This document shows, piece by piece, positions 16,935 through 24,786 of a stretch of DNA of 33,818 bases (within the stretch, counting starts at the first letter, position 1; each line of letters begins with the position of its first letter). The stretch spans positions 1-33,818 of the forward strand of contig CAMEOO010000011.1 of the NCBI GenBank assembly GCA_945929875.1, given 5' to 3'. A program made the position numbers and the translations under genes. This DNA comes from an uncultured Caryophanales bacterium (GTDB lineage: Bacteria; Bacillota_I; Bacilli_A; RFN20; CAG-449). The notes under the pieces are model-generated. The model did no database searches, was not told the DNA's origin, and was given only the letters and a program-made list of their open reading frames with translations.

Positions 16935-18092
16935 ATGAAACACTTCTTTTTAGTAAATATTATCGCTATTCTTTTTCTTTTAATATTCTCTCCATTACCT
17001 ACAAATGTCTCTGCGGAGCCATCTCTAGAATTAAATAGTCCTTATTATGTATTAATTGAACCAAAATCAAAAAAGGTAATTTGTGAATCAAATTCTAAAG
17101 AAAAACTTTATCCAGCATCGATGACAAAAATGATGGGGATGTTATTAGTTTTAGAATCTATTGAAAAAGGGAAAATTCATTTTGAAGATGAAGTAGTATG
17201 TTCAGAATATGCCTCTAGTATGGGTGGAACCCAAATCTTTCTTGAACCTCAAGAGAAAATGAAATTAGAAGATCTCTTTAAAGCGGTGGCAATCAATTCG
17301 GCAAATGATGCGATCGTTTGTCTTGGTGAATATCTTGAAGGTTCAAATGATGCTTTTGTTAGTAAAATGAATAAGAGAGCTCAAGAATTAGGTATGAAAA
17401 ATACTTCTTTTAAAAATGCGACCGGATTTGATGATAAAGAACATTATACTTGTCCTTATGACATGGGACTTGTTGCTTGTGAATTGTTAAAATATGAAGA
17501 TGTTGTATTAAAGTATTCTTCTTTAAAGGAAGCCTATATTAGAGAGAGCTCCTCATCTCCTTTTTGGCTTGTAAATACCAATAAATTATTAGGCCATTAC
17601 GAAGGTCTAGATGGATTAAAAACTGGATTTACTAATGATGCTGGATATAATCTTTGCGCGACGGCTAAAAGAAATGGCGTTCGTTTAATTAGTGTAGTGA
17701 TGAAAGAAGAAACCATTAAGAAGAGATCTCAAGATACTTGCAAATTATTAGATTATGGCTTTTCTTTATTAAAATCTGAAATAGTTTTTAATGCTGAACA
17801 AATCATTTCTTCTTGTCAAATTAGAAATTCTTTAACTAAGGAAATTGGAATAAAAGTCAAGCAAGATATCAAAGTGATTATGAATAAAGATGAAAAGATC
17901 GACGACTTAAAAATCGAAGTAGAAATTCCTCTAATTGAAGCTCCGATCAAAGAAGATGATATTATCGGAACTTTAAAAATAACAACTCCTTCTTTAAGAA
18001 CTTATACATTTGATGTTTTTGCTAGTGAAGAAGTAGAGAAAATATCATATGGGAAAGTATTTCTAAATAACTTAAAAATTATTTTTTCATAA
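16935..18092 (+). CDS. dacF: D-alanyl-D-alanine carboxypeptidase DacF (penicillin-binding protein)
   Basis: The product is 385 residues (B. subtilis DacF is 389). It removes the terminal D-Ala from peptidoglycan stem peptides outside the membrane. The N-terminal signal peptide covers about residues 1-27. The S11 peptidase motifs are all present: SxxK with Ser62 and Lys65 (PASMTKMM), SxN with Ser122-Ala-Asn124 (NSANDA), and KTG at 229-231 (LKTGFTND). A C-terminal beta domain follows, and a short hydrophobic/basic end may attach it to the membrane. Placement immediately before spoIIAA mirrors dacF-spoIIA of B. subtilis and supports a forespore or cortex role, but a terminator separates the two. 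The start has AGTGAGGAG upstream. General DacA/DacB function is the alternative. Confidence 0.9.
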   Translation: MKHFFLVNIIAILFLLIFSPLPTNVSAEPSLELNSPYYVLIEPKSKKVICESNSKEKLYPASMTKMMGMLLVLESIEKGKIHFEDEVVCSEYASSMGGTQIFLEPQEKMKLEDLFKAVAINSANDAIVCLGEYLEGSNDAFVSKMNKRAQELGMKNTSFKNATGFDDKEHYTCPYDMGLVACELLKYEDVVLKYSSLKEAYIRESSSSPFWLVNTNKLLGHYEGLDGLKTGFTNDAGYNLCATAKRNGVRLISVVMKEETIKKRSQDTCKLLDYGFSLLKSEIVFNAEQIISSCQIRNSLTKEIGIKVKQDIKVIMNKDEKIDDLKIEVEIPLIEAPIKEDDIIGTLKITTPSLRTYTFDVFASEEVEKISYGKVFLNNLKIIFS

Positions 18093-18222
18093 TAATTCTA
18101 GGCTACTAGGAAGAATTACTATCATAGATATAGCGTTAATGGAAATAGAATTGAAGATTTTATATAGGTAAATGTTGAATGATATTTAAAGAATTTAGCC
18201 TAATGATTTTTATTTATATTTT

Positions 18223-18246
18223 GTGGGAGTAATCCCACTTTTTTTA
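18223..18246 (+). terminator. Intrinsic terminator between dacF and spoIIAA
   Basis: GTGGGA (18223-18228) pairs perfectly with TCCCAC (18233-18238) across GTAA, followed by a T-run. It ends dacF transcription 130 nt after its stop. The spoIIA operon therefore needs its own promoter in 18247-18329, but I could not recognise a convincing sigma-A or sigma-H one. Confidence 0.85.
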
Positions 18247-18329
18247 TTAAAAAAATAGTTATTGTTAGAATTTGATTCGACAAGTTTCTCAAATGAAAAA
18301 TTGTATCATATTACCATGGAGGAAAGAAA

Positions 18330-18683
18330 ATGGAAAGCAAGATAAAAATCACCTCCTTTGAAGATGGAATTATCATTAAAATTTCAGGGGAATTAGATTC
18401 GTCAAAAACAATGCTGTATAAAGAGAAGATCCATCAAATCATGAGAACGCTTGGGCCTCGTTACATGATATGGGACTTGAAGGATCTCACCTTTTTAGAT
18501 TCCGCTGGAATTGGACTAATCCTTGGAAGATACAATGAAATTGAAAAGATTAGAGGAGTGATGGGACTTGTGGGACTAAATCCTTACTCAAGAAAAATCA
18601 TATCAATTTCTGGACTATTCCAGATTATGAAAGAATATAGTTCTATCAAAGCATTTATGAAGGAGGAGAAGATTAATCAATGA
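18330..18683 (+). CDS. spoIIAA: Anti-sigma-F factor antagonist SpoIIAA
   Basis: The product is 117 residues, identical in length to B. subtilis SpoIIAA. This STAS-domain protein frees sigma-F by binding the anti-sigma factor SpoIIAB, and it is inactivated when SpoIIAB phosphorylates it. The phosphorylation motif LTFLDSAGIGLILGRY places Ser at residue 58, the same number as the known site. The STAS core GELDSSKT is also present. The start follows GGAGGAAAG. The stop overlaps the spoIIAB start as ATGA. Confidence 0.96.
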   Translation: MESKIKITSFEDGIIIKISGELDSSKTMLYKEKIHQIMRTLGPRYMIWDLKDLTFLDSAGIGLILGRYNEIEKIRGVMGLVGLNPYSRKIISISGLFQIMKEYSSIKAFMKEEKINQ

Positions 18684-19129
18684 GCAATTCAATGGAATTA
18701 AAGTTTAAAGCATCGATTAGCAATGAACTTTTAGCAAGGCAAGCTATTGTAGCTTTCATTAGCCCAATTAATCCTACTTATGAAGAAATAGGAGAATATA
18801 AAACTATCGTGTCAGAAGCCGTATCTAACGCGATAATTCACGGCTATCAATTCGACGCTTCAAAAGACGTATATCTTAAGGCGACAATATACGATAACGA
18901 AGTGGAAATTGTCGTTAGAGATTACGGAGTAGGGATTAAAAATTTAGAGGAAGCAAGAACCCCTCATTATACTACTCGCCCAGATCTTGAACGAGCGGGT
19001 ATGGGGTTAACTATCATTGACACTTTAAGCGATTCATTTTCCATTTCTTCCGTCGAAGGTATGGGCGTTAAATTAGTTATTAGAAAAAAGTATTCATTAA
19101 ATAGAATTAGCGATGAACAAAGAGTCTAG
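18680..19129 (+). CDS. spoIIAB: Anti-sigma-F factor / serine kinase SpoIIAB
   Basis: The product is a 149-residue GHKL-type kinase. It holds sigma-F inactive in the predivisional cell and mother cell and phosphorylates SpoIIAA. The N-box is SEAVSNAIIHGY, the G1 box is VRDYGVGIKNLEEA, and the ATP lid/G2 is RPDLERAGMGLTIID, all close to the B. subtilis protein (146 residues). It overlaps spoIIAA by 4 bp, with AGGAGGAGA upstream, and overlaps sigF by 17 bp, consistent with translational coupling. Confidence 0.96.
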   Translation: MSNSMELKFKASISNELLARQAIVAFISPINPTYEEIGEYKTIVSEAVSNAIIHGYQFDASKDVYLKATIYDNEVEIVVRDYGVGIKNLEEARTPHYTTRPDLERAGMGLTIIDTLSDSFSISSVEGMGVKLVIRKKYSLNRISDEQRV

Positions 19130-19817
19130 AGATTATTTTCTCTTAAAGAAAATAAAAGAGAAAGATCAAAATGCTTTTAATGAATTCTATTTAAAAAATG
19201 AACCCTTAGTGTATTCTTTACTAAAAAAATACGTTCATAAGACTAAAGACTATGAAGAGTTAGTAATGTGTGCAAAATATGGACTAGTCCTAGCTATTTA
19301 TAATTTTGACTTATCTTATGATACGATGTTTTCAACTTACGCTGTTCCTCTTATTTTAGGAGAAATAAAAAAATACTTTAAGAATTTAAATTTGATTAAA
19401 GTATCAAGAAGAAATCAAGATCTCCATAAAAAAATAATACAAGCAAACGATCTACTTGAAAAAAAGTTCAATCGATCACCACAAGTAGAAGAAATTGCTT
19501 CTTTACTTAATGTCCCTTTAGAGGATGTAATTGAAAGTTTATCTTCATCTTTAAATGTCGGCTATTTAGATGAAGAGATTTCTGAAGACACTAGTAGGCT
19601 TGATCTAATAAGTGATAACGCCTTACCTTTAGAAAATAAAGTGGAATTAAATTTGGCATTAGAAAATTTAGATAAAAAGGAAAGATTAGTAATAGAACTA
19701 AGATATTTTTATGGATTTACGCAACAAGAAGTGAGCCAAAGGTTAAACATGTCTCAAGTTCAAGTGAGTAGAATTGAAACTAAAACTTTAGCTAAATTAA
19801 AAGAGATGATGATTTAA
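19113..19817 (+). CDS. sigF: RNA polymerase sigma factor sigma-F (SpoIIAC)
   Basis: The product is a 234-residue sigma-70-family factor for early forespore transcription. Region 2 contains FDLSYDTMFSTYAVPLILGEIKKYFK, close to the sigma-F/sigma-G/sigma-B pattern. Region 3 follows (IKVSRRNQDL, RSPQVEEIASLLNV). The region 4 helix-turn-helix is GFTQQEVSQRLNMSQVQVSR. It is shorter than B. subtilis sigma-F (255). At region 2.1-2.2 it reads EELVMCAKYGLVLAI where the family usually has EDLFQIGCIGLLKAI, an unusual change. The start inside the end of spoIIAB has no good ribosome site, so it probably relies on coupling. Gene order identifies it as sigma-F and not sigma-G. Confidence 0.93.
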   Translation: MNKESRDYFLLKKIKEKDQNAFNEFYLKNEPLVYSLLKKYVHKTKDYEELVMCAKYGLVLAIYNFDLSYDTMFSTYAVPLILGEIKKYFKNLNLIKVSRRNQDLHKKIIQANDLLEKKFNRSPQVEEIASLLNVPLEDVIESLSSSLNVGYLDEEISEDTSRLDLISDNALPLENKVELNLALENLDKKERLVIELRYFYGFTQQEVSQRLNMSQVQVSRIETKTLAKLKEMMI

Positions 19818-19861
19818 GTATATTTATTCATAATCTGAAAACAATAATTTTGAGGTGGATT

Positions 19862-20314
19862 ATGGATAGAGATACTTTTTATGAAATTGTTAAAAAGAAT
19901 CAAATAAAAAATAATATTTATAAAGACGGCTTTTTATCTTTTTTGGGTGGAGGCATTTTAGGAATTTTGTCGCAAGGATTAGTCGATATTTATTCCTTAA
20001 GTTTAGGATTAGACATCCAGATGGCTTTTTCTTTAAGTAGCATCACTATTGTTTTTATCGTGGCTACTTTAACTTCTTTAGGATTATATAATAATCTTGG
20101 CCAAATCTTTGGTGCGGGATTATTTATTCCCATCAGCGGTTTCTCTAATTCGATGGTCAGCGCTTCGCTTGAAGGAAGAAGTGAAGGGCCAATCTATGGA
20201 ATTGGATCAAGAATTTTTTCTCTTGCTGGTTCGGTAATAATCTATGGAATCGTCTCTAGTTTCTTATGCGCTGTAGGATATTACCTTCTATTATTGATGG
20301 GGGTAGTTTCATGA
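19862..20314 (+). CDS. spoVAC: Stage V sporulation membrane protein SpoVAC
   Basis: The product is 150 residues, the same as B. subtilis SpoVAC. It is a multi-span inner-membrane protein of the forespore, part of the channel that moves Ca-dipicolinic acid in sporulation and out in germination. It shows the family's FLGGGILGILSQGL near residues 25-38 and further Gly-rich hydrophobic segments (LTSLGLYNNLGQIFGAG). The ATG at 19862 has GAGGTGG 3-9 nt upstream; an earlier TTG at 19850 would include it. It lies 44 nt after sigF and overlaps spoVAD by 4 bp. Confidence 0.94.
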   Translation: MDRDTFYEIVKKNQIKNNIYKDGFLSFLGGGILGILSQGLVDIYSLSLGLDIQMAFSLSSITIVFIVATLTSLGLYNNLGQIFGAGLFIPISGFSNSMVSASLEGRSEGPIYGIGSRIFSLAGSVIIYGIVSSFLCAVGYYLLLLMGVVS

Positions 20315-21306
20315 AGCCATTGACCATTTCCTTTAACAATGTTTTTATCAAAGCGTGCTCTTCAGTTTCTGGGCCAAAAGAAAAAGAAGGACCTCTTGGA
20401 GAATACTTTGATTATAGCTTTTCTCATGAAAGAGCAAATCAAAAGTCTTTTGAACTAGGCGAAAAAGAAATGATCGAAAAGGCCATAGAAATTCTACTAA
20501 AAAAAGCTAAGATGCCTGTAGATAATATCTCTCTTATGCTAGGAGGAGATCTATCTAATCAAATAGCTATTTCTAATCTAGTAGCAAAGGATCTTCCTCT
20601 TTCTTTTATCGGATTATATTCTGCTTGTTCAACGATGATTTTATCTTTAAACTTAGCTAGCGTATTTGTCTCCAGTTCATATTGTGACAATGTATTATGC
20701 TTTTCAAGTAGTAACTATGGTACCAGTGAAAGGCAATTCCGTTACCCGCTAGAATATGGAGTTTTTAAAAAAGCTCAAACGACGATTACGGTTTCTGGAT
20801 GTGGAGCTTGTATCGTCTCTAATGAAAAATCAAGAATTAGAGTTAACAGCGCAACATTTGGAAAAGTAGAAGACATCAAGTGGGACGATGTCAGCGATAT
20901 GGGAAGTCCAATGGCTTACGCTGCTTATAAAACGATTAAAGGTCATCTAGAAAATAGAAAGCTAAATTCTAGCGACTACGATTTAATTTTAACTGGAGAC
21001 CTATCAACCTTAGGAACAAGAATCCTAAGAGAATTATTTGAAAAAGATCAAAATCCTCTTTTCAATCATTTAGATGCGGGAAATCTAGTGTACTCCTCTA
21101 GCGATAAAACAAAATTTATGGGTGGATCAGGATGTGGTTGCATCACTTTAGCATCATTTGGCTACATTTTTAAAAAGATGATTAAAGGCGATTATAAAAA
21201 AGTCCTTTTAGTGGGAACGGGAGCTTTACATTCTCAAACTAGCGTGCAACAAAAATTAACCATTCCAGTAGTCGCTCACGCGATAGAATTAGAGGTGGTA
21301 AAATGA
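20311..21306 (+). CDS. spoVAD: Stage V sporulation protein SpoVAD (dipicolinic acid binding)
   Basis: The product is 331 residues (B. subtilis 338). It is a thiolase-fold protein on the forespore membrane that binds dipicolinic acid for uptake. Recognisable blocks are GPKEKEGPLGEYFD, NQKSFELGEKEMIEKA, LMLGGDLSNQIAISN, the thiolase-like YSACSTM with Cys106, ERQFRYPLEYG, DLILTGDLSTLGTRIL and GGSGCGC. The ATG at 20311 follows GGGGGTAG and overlaps the spoVAC stop as ATGA. Confidence 0.96.
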   Translation: MKPLTISFNNVFIKACSSVSGPKEKEGPLGEYFDYSFSHERANQKSFELGEKEMIEKAIEILLKKAKMPVDNISLMLGGDLSNQIAISNLVAKDLPLSFIGLYSACSTMILSLNLASVFVSSSYCDNVLCFSSSNYGTSERQFRYPLEYGVFKKAQTTITVSGCGACIVSNEKSRIRVNSATFGKVEDIKWDDVSDMGSPMAYAAYKTIKGHLENRKLNSSDYDLILTGDLSTLGTRILRELFEKDQNPLFNHLDAGNLVYSSSDKTKFMGGSGCGCITLASFGYIFKKMIKGDYKKVLLVGTGALHSQTSVQQKLTIPVVAHAIELEVVK

Positions 21307-21656
21307 AATACCTCTATAGTTTTCTTTTTGCTGGGCTAGTATGTCTAATTGGCCAAATCATCTATGAAAAAACTAAATTATCTCCAGGTCATATCACTTC
21401 AATCTTTGTAGTTGTCGGTGCATTTTTAGGGGTTATCGGAGTATATGAATGGCTATTAAATAATATTGGAGGAGGGGCAAGTGTACTAATCACTAATTTT
21501 GGCTATCTTCTAGTAAAGGGTGGAGTAGAAGGAGCAAAAGAAAAAGGGATTCTTGGAATCTTATTATCACTTTTTAAATATTGCTCATTAACATTAAGTT
21601 TTACAATTTTAATATCAGTAATCTGTGGAATGTTCTTTAAGCCGAAAGACAAATGA
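21303..21656 (+). CDS. spoVAE: Stage V sporulation membrane protein SpoVAE
   Basis: The product is 117 residues, matching SpoVAEb of B. subtilis (about 116) and related to SpoVAC. Three or so hydrophobic segments are seen, with the family sequence SPGHITSIFVVVGAFLGVIG and a Gly-rich stretch NNIGGGASVLITNFGYLLVKG. It is an expected part of the SpoVA Ca-dipicolinic acid channel. The start follows GAGGTGG and overlaps the spoVAD stop by 4 bp; the stop overlaps spoVAF by 4 bp. No spoVAEa is present. Confidence 0.94.
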   Translation: MKYLYSFLFAGLVCLIGQIIYEKTKLSPGHITSIFVVVGAFLGVIGVYEWLLNNIGGGASVLITNFGYLLVKGGVEGAKEKGILGILLSLFKYCSLTLSFTILISVICGMFFKPKDK

Positions 21657-23005
21657 TTTCAAGAAAAGAACAAATATTAAATATTCTTAATTTAAAGAGC
21701 AATTTTGATATTTTTTATCGAAGGGTGAAAATATTAAACAAATACGTAGACTTAGTGTATTTAACAACTTTAGTGGATTCTTATTTAGTTTTAGAAACGA
21801 TTAAAAGCATTAAAGAAATAAATAATAAAAGTATTATTCAAGAAAAGATTTCTACCCCTCAAGTGAAATATGAAGAAGATATCTCTCTTCTTTTAGAGGC
21901 TTTCTATAATGGGGAAGTCTTGATCTTTTATCGTGAATATTCTTTTCGTGTCGATTGTAAAAAACTACCTGTAAGAAGTATTGATGAACCCTATTCAGAA
22001 AAGGCGATTCGTGGATCGCGCGATGGTTTTAATGAATCGTTAAATACTAATATAGGTTTAATTAGACTTAGGATAAAATCAAGCCATTTGACTACGGAAA
22101 TAATTAACGTATCGACTTATGGAAAGACTAGCGTTTGTTTAGTTTATCTTAACGATAAAGTAGATGATAAAATAGTTGATGAGCTTAAAAGAAGAATTAA
22201 TAATGTCAAAGCTAATTCTTTAATTATGACTGATCGAAGCTTAGAAGAGAAAATCTTTGATCAAGAAAAAATAATCTATCCTTTAGTTAGATATACCGAA
22301 AGGCCAGATGTAGGAGCTATTCATATTATGAATGGGAAAGTTTTAATTCTTGTCGACACCTCTTCTAGTGCCTTGATCACTCCAATTTCATTAATGGATC
22401 ATTTAAAACACGTGGAAGAATTTAGGCAAACCCCTCTTATTGGTACCTTTACAAAAATTCTTAGAGTGATTAGCATTGTGATGAGCTTGTTTTTATCTCC
22501 AACCATTTTAGCCCTTTATACTGATCATGACATTTCTAATTACTTTTCTTTAAGGACTTCTGCTACAAATGGACAACTAGGTTTTGAAATGATTGTGGGG
22601 ACCTTAATTCTAGAAATTTTTAGAATCGCCGTTGTTCATACTCCTACTCCTCTAGTTGGGGCTATCAGCTTAGTTTCCGCTTTAGTGCTTGGTCAAATTA
22701 GTATTGAACTAGGAATCTTTTCTAATGAAGTGCTCTTAGTAGTATGCATCTCTTCAATCTGTGGGTTTGCTACTCCAAGTTATGAATTATCATTGTCTAA
22801 TAAGCTAGTATCATTAATCCTTCTTTTAGTCGTAGCCATTTTCAAAATGGAAGGATATATTATTTGTTTAATCCTTTTATTCTTGTATTTAGTGAATATC
22901 AAAACCTTCGACATTCCTTATTTATACCCTCTATGTCCTTTAGATATAAAAAAACTACTTAGCTTTTTCATTAGGCCAAGTAGTGACGATAAGAAAAATT
23001 TATGA
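21653..23005 (+). CDS. spoVAF: Stage V sporulation protein SpoVAF (GerA family)
   Basis: The product is a 450-residue member of the GerA/SpoVAF family (B. subtilis SpoVAF is 493). The N-terminal soluble part contains the family block EPYSEKAIRGSRDGFNESLN. YTERPDVGAIHIMNGKVLI and SPISL-like sequence follow (VDTSSSALITPISLMDHL). The C-terminal half is a bundle of hydrophobic segments (LIGTFTKILRVISIVMSL, HTPTPLVGAISLVSALVLG, CISSICGFATPSYELSLS). It sits in the forespore inner membrane and is thought to help germination. Position as last gene of the spoVA operon separates it from GerAA. Its 3' end overlaps convergent ttcA by 6 bp, and no terminator is seen between them. Confidence 0.92.
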   Translation: MISRKEQILNILNLKSNFDIFYRRVKILNKYVDLVYLTTLVDSYLVLETIKSIKEINNKSIIQEKISTPQVKYEEDISLLLEAFYNGEVLIFYREYSFRVDCKKLPVRSIDEPYSEKAIRGSRDGFNESLNTNIGLIRLRIKSSHLTTEIINVSTYGKTSVCLVYLNDKVDDKIVDELKRRINNVKANSLIMTDRSLEEKIFDQEKIIYPLVRYTERPDVGAIHIMNGKVLILVDTSSSALITPISLMDHLKHVEEFRQTPLIGTFTKILRVISIVMSLFLSPTILALYTDHDISNYFSLRTSATNGQLGFEMIVGTLILEIFRIAVVHTPTPLVGAISLVSALVLGQISIELGIFSNEVLLVVCISSICGFATPSYELSLSNKLVSLILLLVVAIFKMEGYIICLILLFLYLVNIKTFDIPYLYPLCPLDIKKLLSFFIRPSSDDKKNL

Positions 23006-23839
23006 TTTTTTATCGTATTCATCTAAATAGAATACTTTTTTATCCCCGATTTTATATCCCAATATCTTGTCGATATTGACATTTTCTGCACTTTTAAAAA
23101 TATTTTGTTCGACTTGCTTATTGTAAGAGAGAAGGCTTTTAATTAGTTTCTTTGTTTCAGCTCTTTGAGAATTCACTTCTTTTTTAGTGATTCCTTCTGT
23201 AAACTTACAAGCGCATTGAAGGAAAGTTAACTCGTGATAATTCTTCCAAGCGTTAATGTCTCTTTCTCTAATAAAATACAATGGCCTAATTAGTTCCATT
23301 CCTTCAAAATTAGTCGAATGGAGTTTAGGAAGCATCGTTTGGAAAGATCCAGAATTTAGCATGTTCATCAAAGTGGTTTCAATGACGTCGTCATAGTGGT
23401 GACCAAGAGCAATCTTGTTGCACCCTAATCTTTTAGCGATGTTGTAAAGAGCTCCTCTTCTCATCTTTGCGCATAGAAAGCAAGGGCTTTTAGTTTGAGC
23501 GTTGGCAATTTCAAAAATGTTGGTTGGGATAATTTCTGCAGGAATATTTAATCTTTCTAGATTATGTTTAATTAAATCTAGATTAACTTGGCTATATCCT
23601 GGATCCATCACCACAAATTTGGCTTCAAAGTCAAAATCGGAATGCTTTTTTAGTTGTAAGAAAAGTTTAGCCATTAGCATTGAATCTTTTCCACCGGAAA
23701 TACAAACGCAAATTTTGTCATGCGGTTTAATTAAATCGTATTCTTTTAAGGCTTTTACAAATCTTGACCAAATTCTTGAACGATAACGTCTAGTGATCGA
23801 TTGTTCAAATTCGTCGGTTCTTTCTTCTCTTTCTACCAT
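23000..23839 (-). CDS. ttcA: tRNA 2-thiocytidine biosynthesis protein TtcA-type
   Basis: The product is a 279-residue PP-loop ATPase of the TtcA/TtuA family, which inserts sulfur into tRNA bases using an iron-sulfur cluster. The PP-loop is SGGKDS at residues 48-53. The Cys pair PCFLC is at 120-123 (CxxC), with a further Cys at 209 or 211 in FLQCACKF, fitting the three cluster ligands. GHHYDDVIET follows the family pattern. The N-terminus resembles TtcA more than TtuA, and no zinc-ribbon is seen at the start. It lies 13 nt after tcdA on the same strand with AGAAAGAAG upstream of the ATG. The exact base modified is uncertain. Confidence 0.88.
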   Translation of the reverse strand: MVEREERTDEFEQSITRRYRSRIWSRFVKALKEYDLIKPHDKICVCISGGKDSMLMAKLFLQLKKHSDFDFEAKFVVMDPGYSQVNLDLIKHNLERLNIPAEIIPTNIFEIANAQTKSPCFLCAKMRRGALYNIAKRLGCNKIALGHHYDDVIETTLMNMLNSGSFQTMLPKLHSTNFEGMELIRPLYFIRERDINAWKNYHELTFLQCACKFTEGITKKEVNSQRAETKKLIKSLLSYNKQVEQNIFKSAENVNIDKILGYKIGDKKVFYLDEYDKKS

Positions 23840-23852
23840 AACTATCTTCTTT

Positions 23853-24560
23853 CTATTTTATTAAGTCTTTGATAACTTCACTAGCGATAATTAATCCAAC
23901 CACGGAAGGGATGAAACTGACGCTTCCCGGAGTAATTTTTCCACTTTCTTCATTTTTAATAATCGTTTTAGGAGTTAACGCTTCTTCTTTAGAATAGACG
24001 ACCTTTAATTTTTTAACTCCTCTTTTTTTTAATTCTCTTCGCATGACTTTAGCTAAAGGGCATACGGAAGTACTATAGATGTCGCTAACTTCAAACATCG
24101 ATGGGTTTAACTTATTACCTGCACCCATAGATGAAATTAAGGGGATATTATTCTGGTCACATTTTTCACATATTGCAATCTTCGCACTTATCGTGTCGAT
24201 GGCATCGATCACATAATCGTAACTTTCTAGATTAAATTCGTCGATATTGTCTTTTAGAGCAAATTTATCTAGGACTTTTACTTCCACTTCATCATTTATT
24301 TCTAACATTCTTTCTTTCATCGCTTCGACTTTTTTTCTACCAATAGTTTTTCTAGTCGCGATTATTTGCCTATTGAGGTTAGAAGAACTAACCACGTCAT
24401 TATCTACAAGAGTAAAACTCTTTATTCCTGAACGGACTAAAGCTTCGACGCAATATCCTCCAACTCCTCCAAGACCAAAGATGATAATCTTCTTTTTAGA
24501 GAGTTTATCAAGAGCTTCTTCACCAAGAAGAAGCGAAGTTCTAGAAAAATAAGAATCCAT
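23853..24560 (-). CDS. tcdA: tRNA threonylcarbamoyladenosine dehydratase TcdA
   Basis: The product is a 235-residue member of the ThiF/MoeB/HesA E1-like family. It cyclises t6A at tRNA position 37 to the ct6A form using ATP. The nucleotide loop is FGLGGVGGYCVEALVRSG, followed by DNDVVSSSNLNRQIIA, DAIDTISAKI and SVCPLAKVMRRELKKRGV, typical of TcdA (YrvM/YgdL). The ATG at 24560 is chosen because GAGGAA lies 6-7 nt upstream; the ATG at 24593 has no ribosome site and falls next to a palindrome. It is the first gene of a two-gene minus-strand unit with ttcA, both acting on tRNA. Confidence 0.93.
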   Translation of the reverse strand: MDSYFSRTSLLLGEEALDKLSKKKIIIFGLGGVGGYCVEALVRSGIKSFTLVDNDVVSSSNLNRQIIATRKTIGRKKVEAMKERMLEINDEVEVKVLDKFALKDNIDEFNLESYDYVIDAIDTISAKIAICEKCDQNNIPLISSMGAGNKLNPSMFEVSDIYSTSVCPLAKVMRRELKKRGVKKLKVVYSKEEALTPKTIIKNEESGKITPGSVSFIPSVVGLIIASEVIKDLIK

Positions 24561-24572
24561 GATTATTTCCTC

Positions 24573-24591
24573 GAATGATATTTTATCATTC
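24573..24591. promoter_or_regulatory. 19-bp perfect inverted repeat before tcdA
   Basis: GAATGATA (24573-24580) and TATCATTC (24584-24591) pair perfectly across TTT. It lies 13 nt upstream of the chosen tcdA start, in its leader or promoter, and could be an operator or an RNA hairpin. It argues against the upstream ATG at 24593 as the true start. The rest of the 24592-24732 divergent gap shows a TTGACA on the minus strand (24660-24665) but no matching -10 box. Confidence 0.4.
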
Positions 24592-24732
24592 ATCAGTTAT
24601 TATTTAAAGAAATAAATTAGTATCTAAAAGAAGACAGCCTTAAACACTTTCACTTAATTTGTCAAAAAAACTTAAATAATAATAATTAATCTTAGTTTTC
24701 TTACTTTTTGCATAGTTTCGTTTTCATTAAGT

Positions 24733-24761
24733 TTGAATAAAAAATTGATTTCCATTATACT
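24733..24761 (+). promoter_or_regulatory. Sigma-A promoter for the TauE/SafE gene
   Basis: TTGAAT (24733-24738) and TATACT (24756-24761) are separated by 17 nt. The predicted start near 24768 leaves a leader of about 19 nt carrying AGGTG before the ATG at 24787. Confidence 0.7.
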
Positions 24762-24786
24762 ATTTTACTAGTAGGTGAATGATTAG

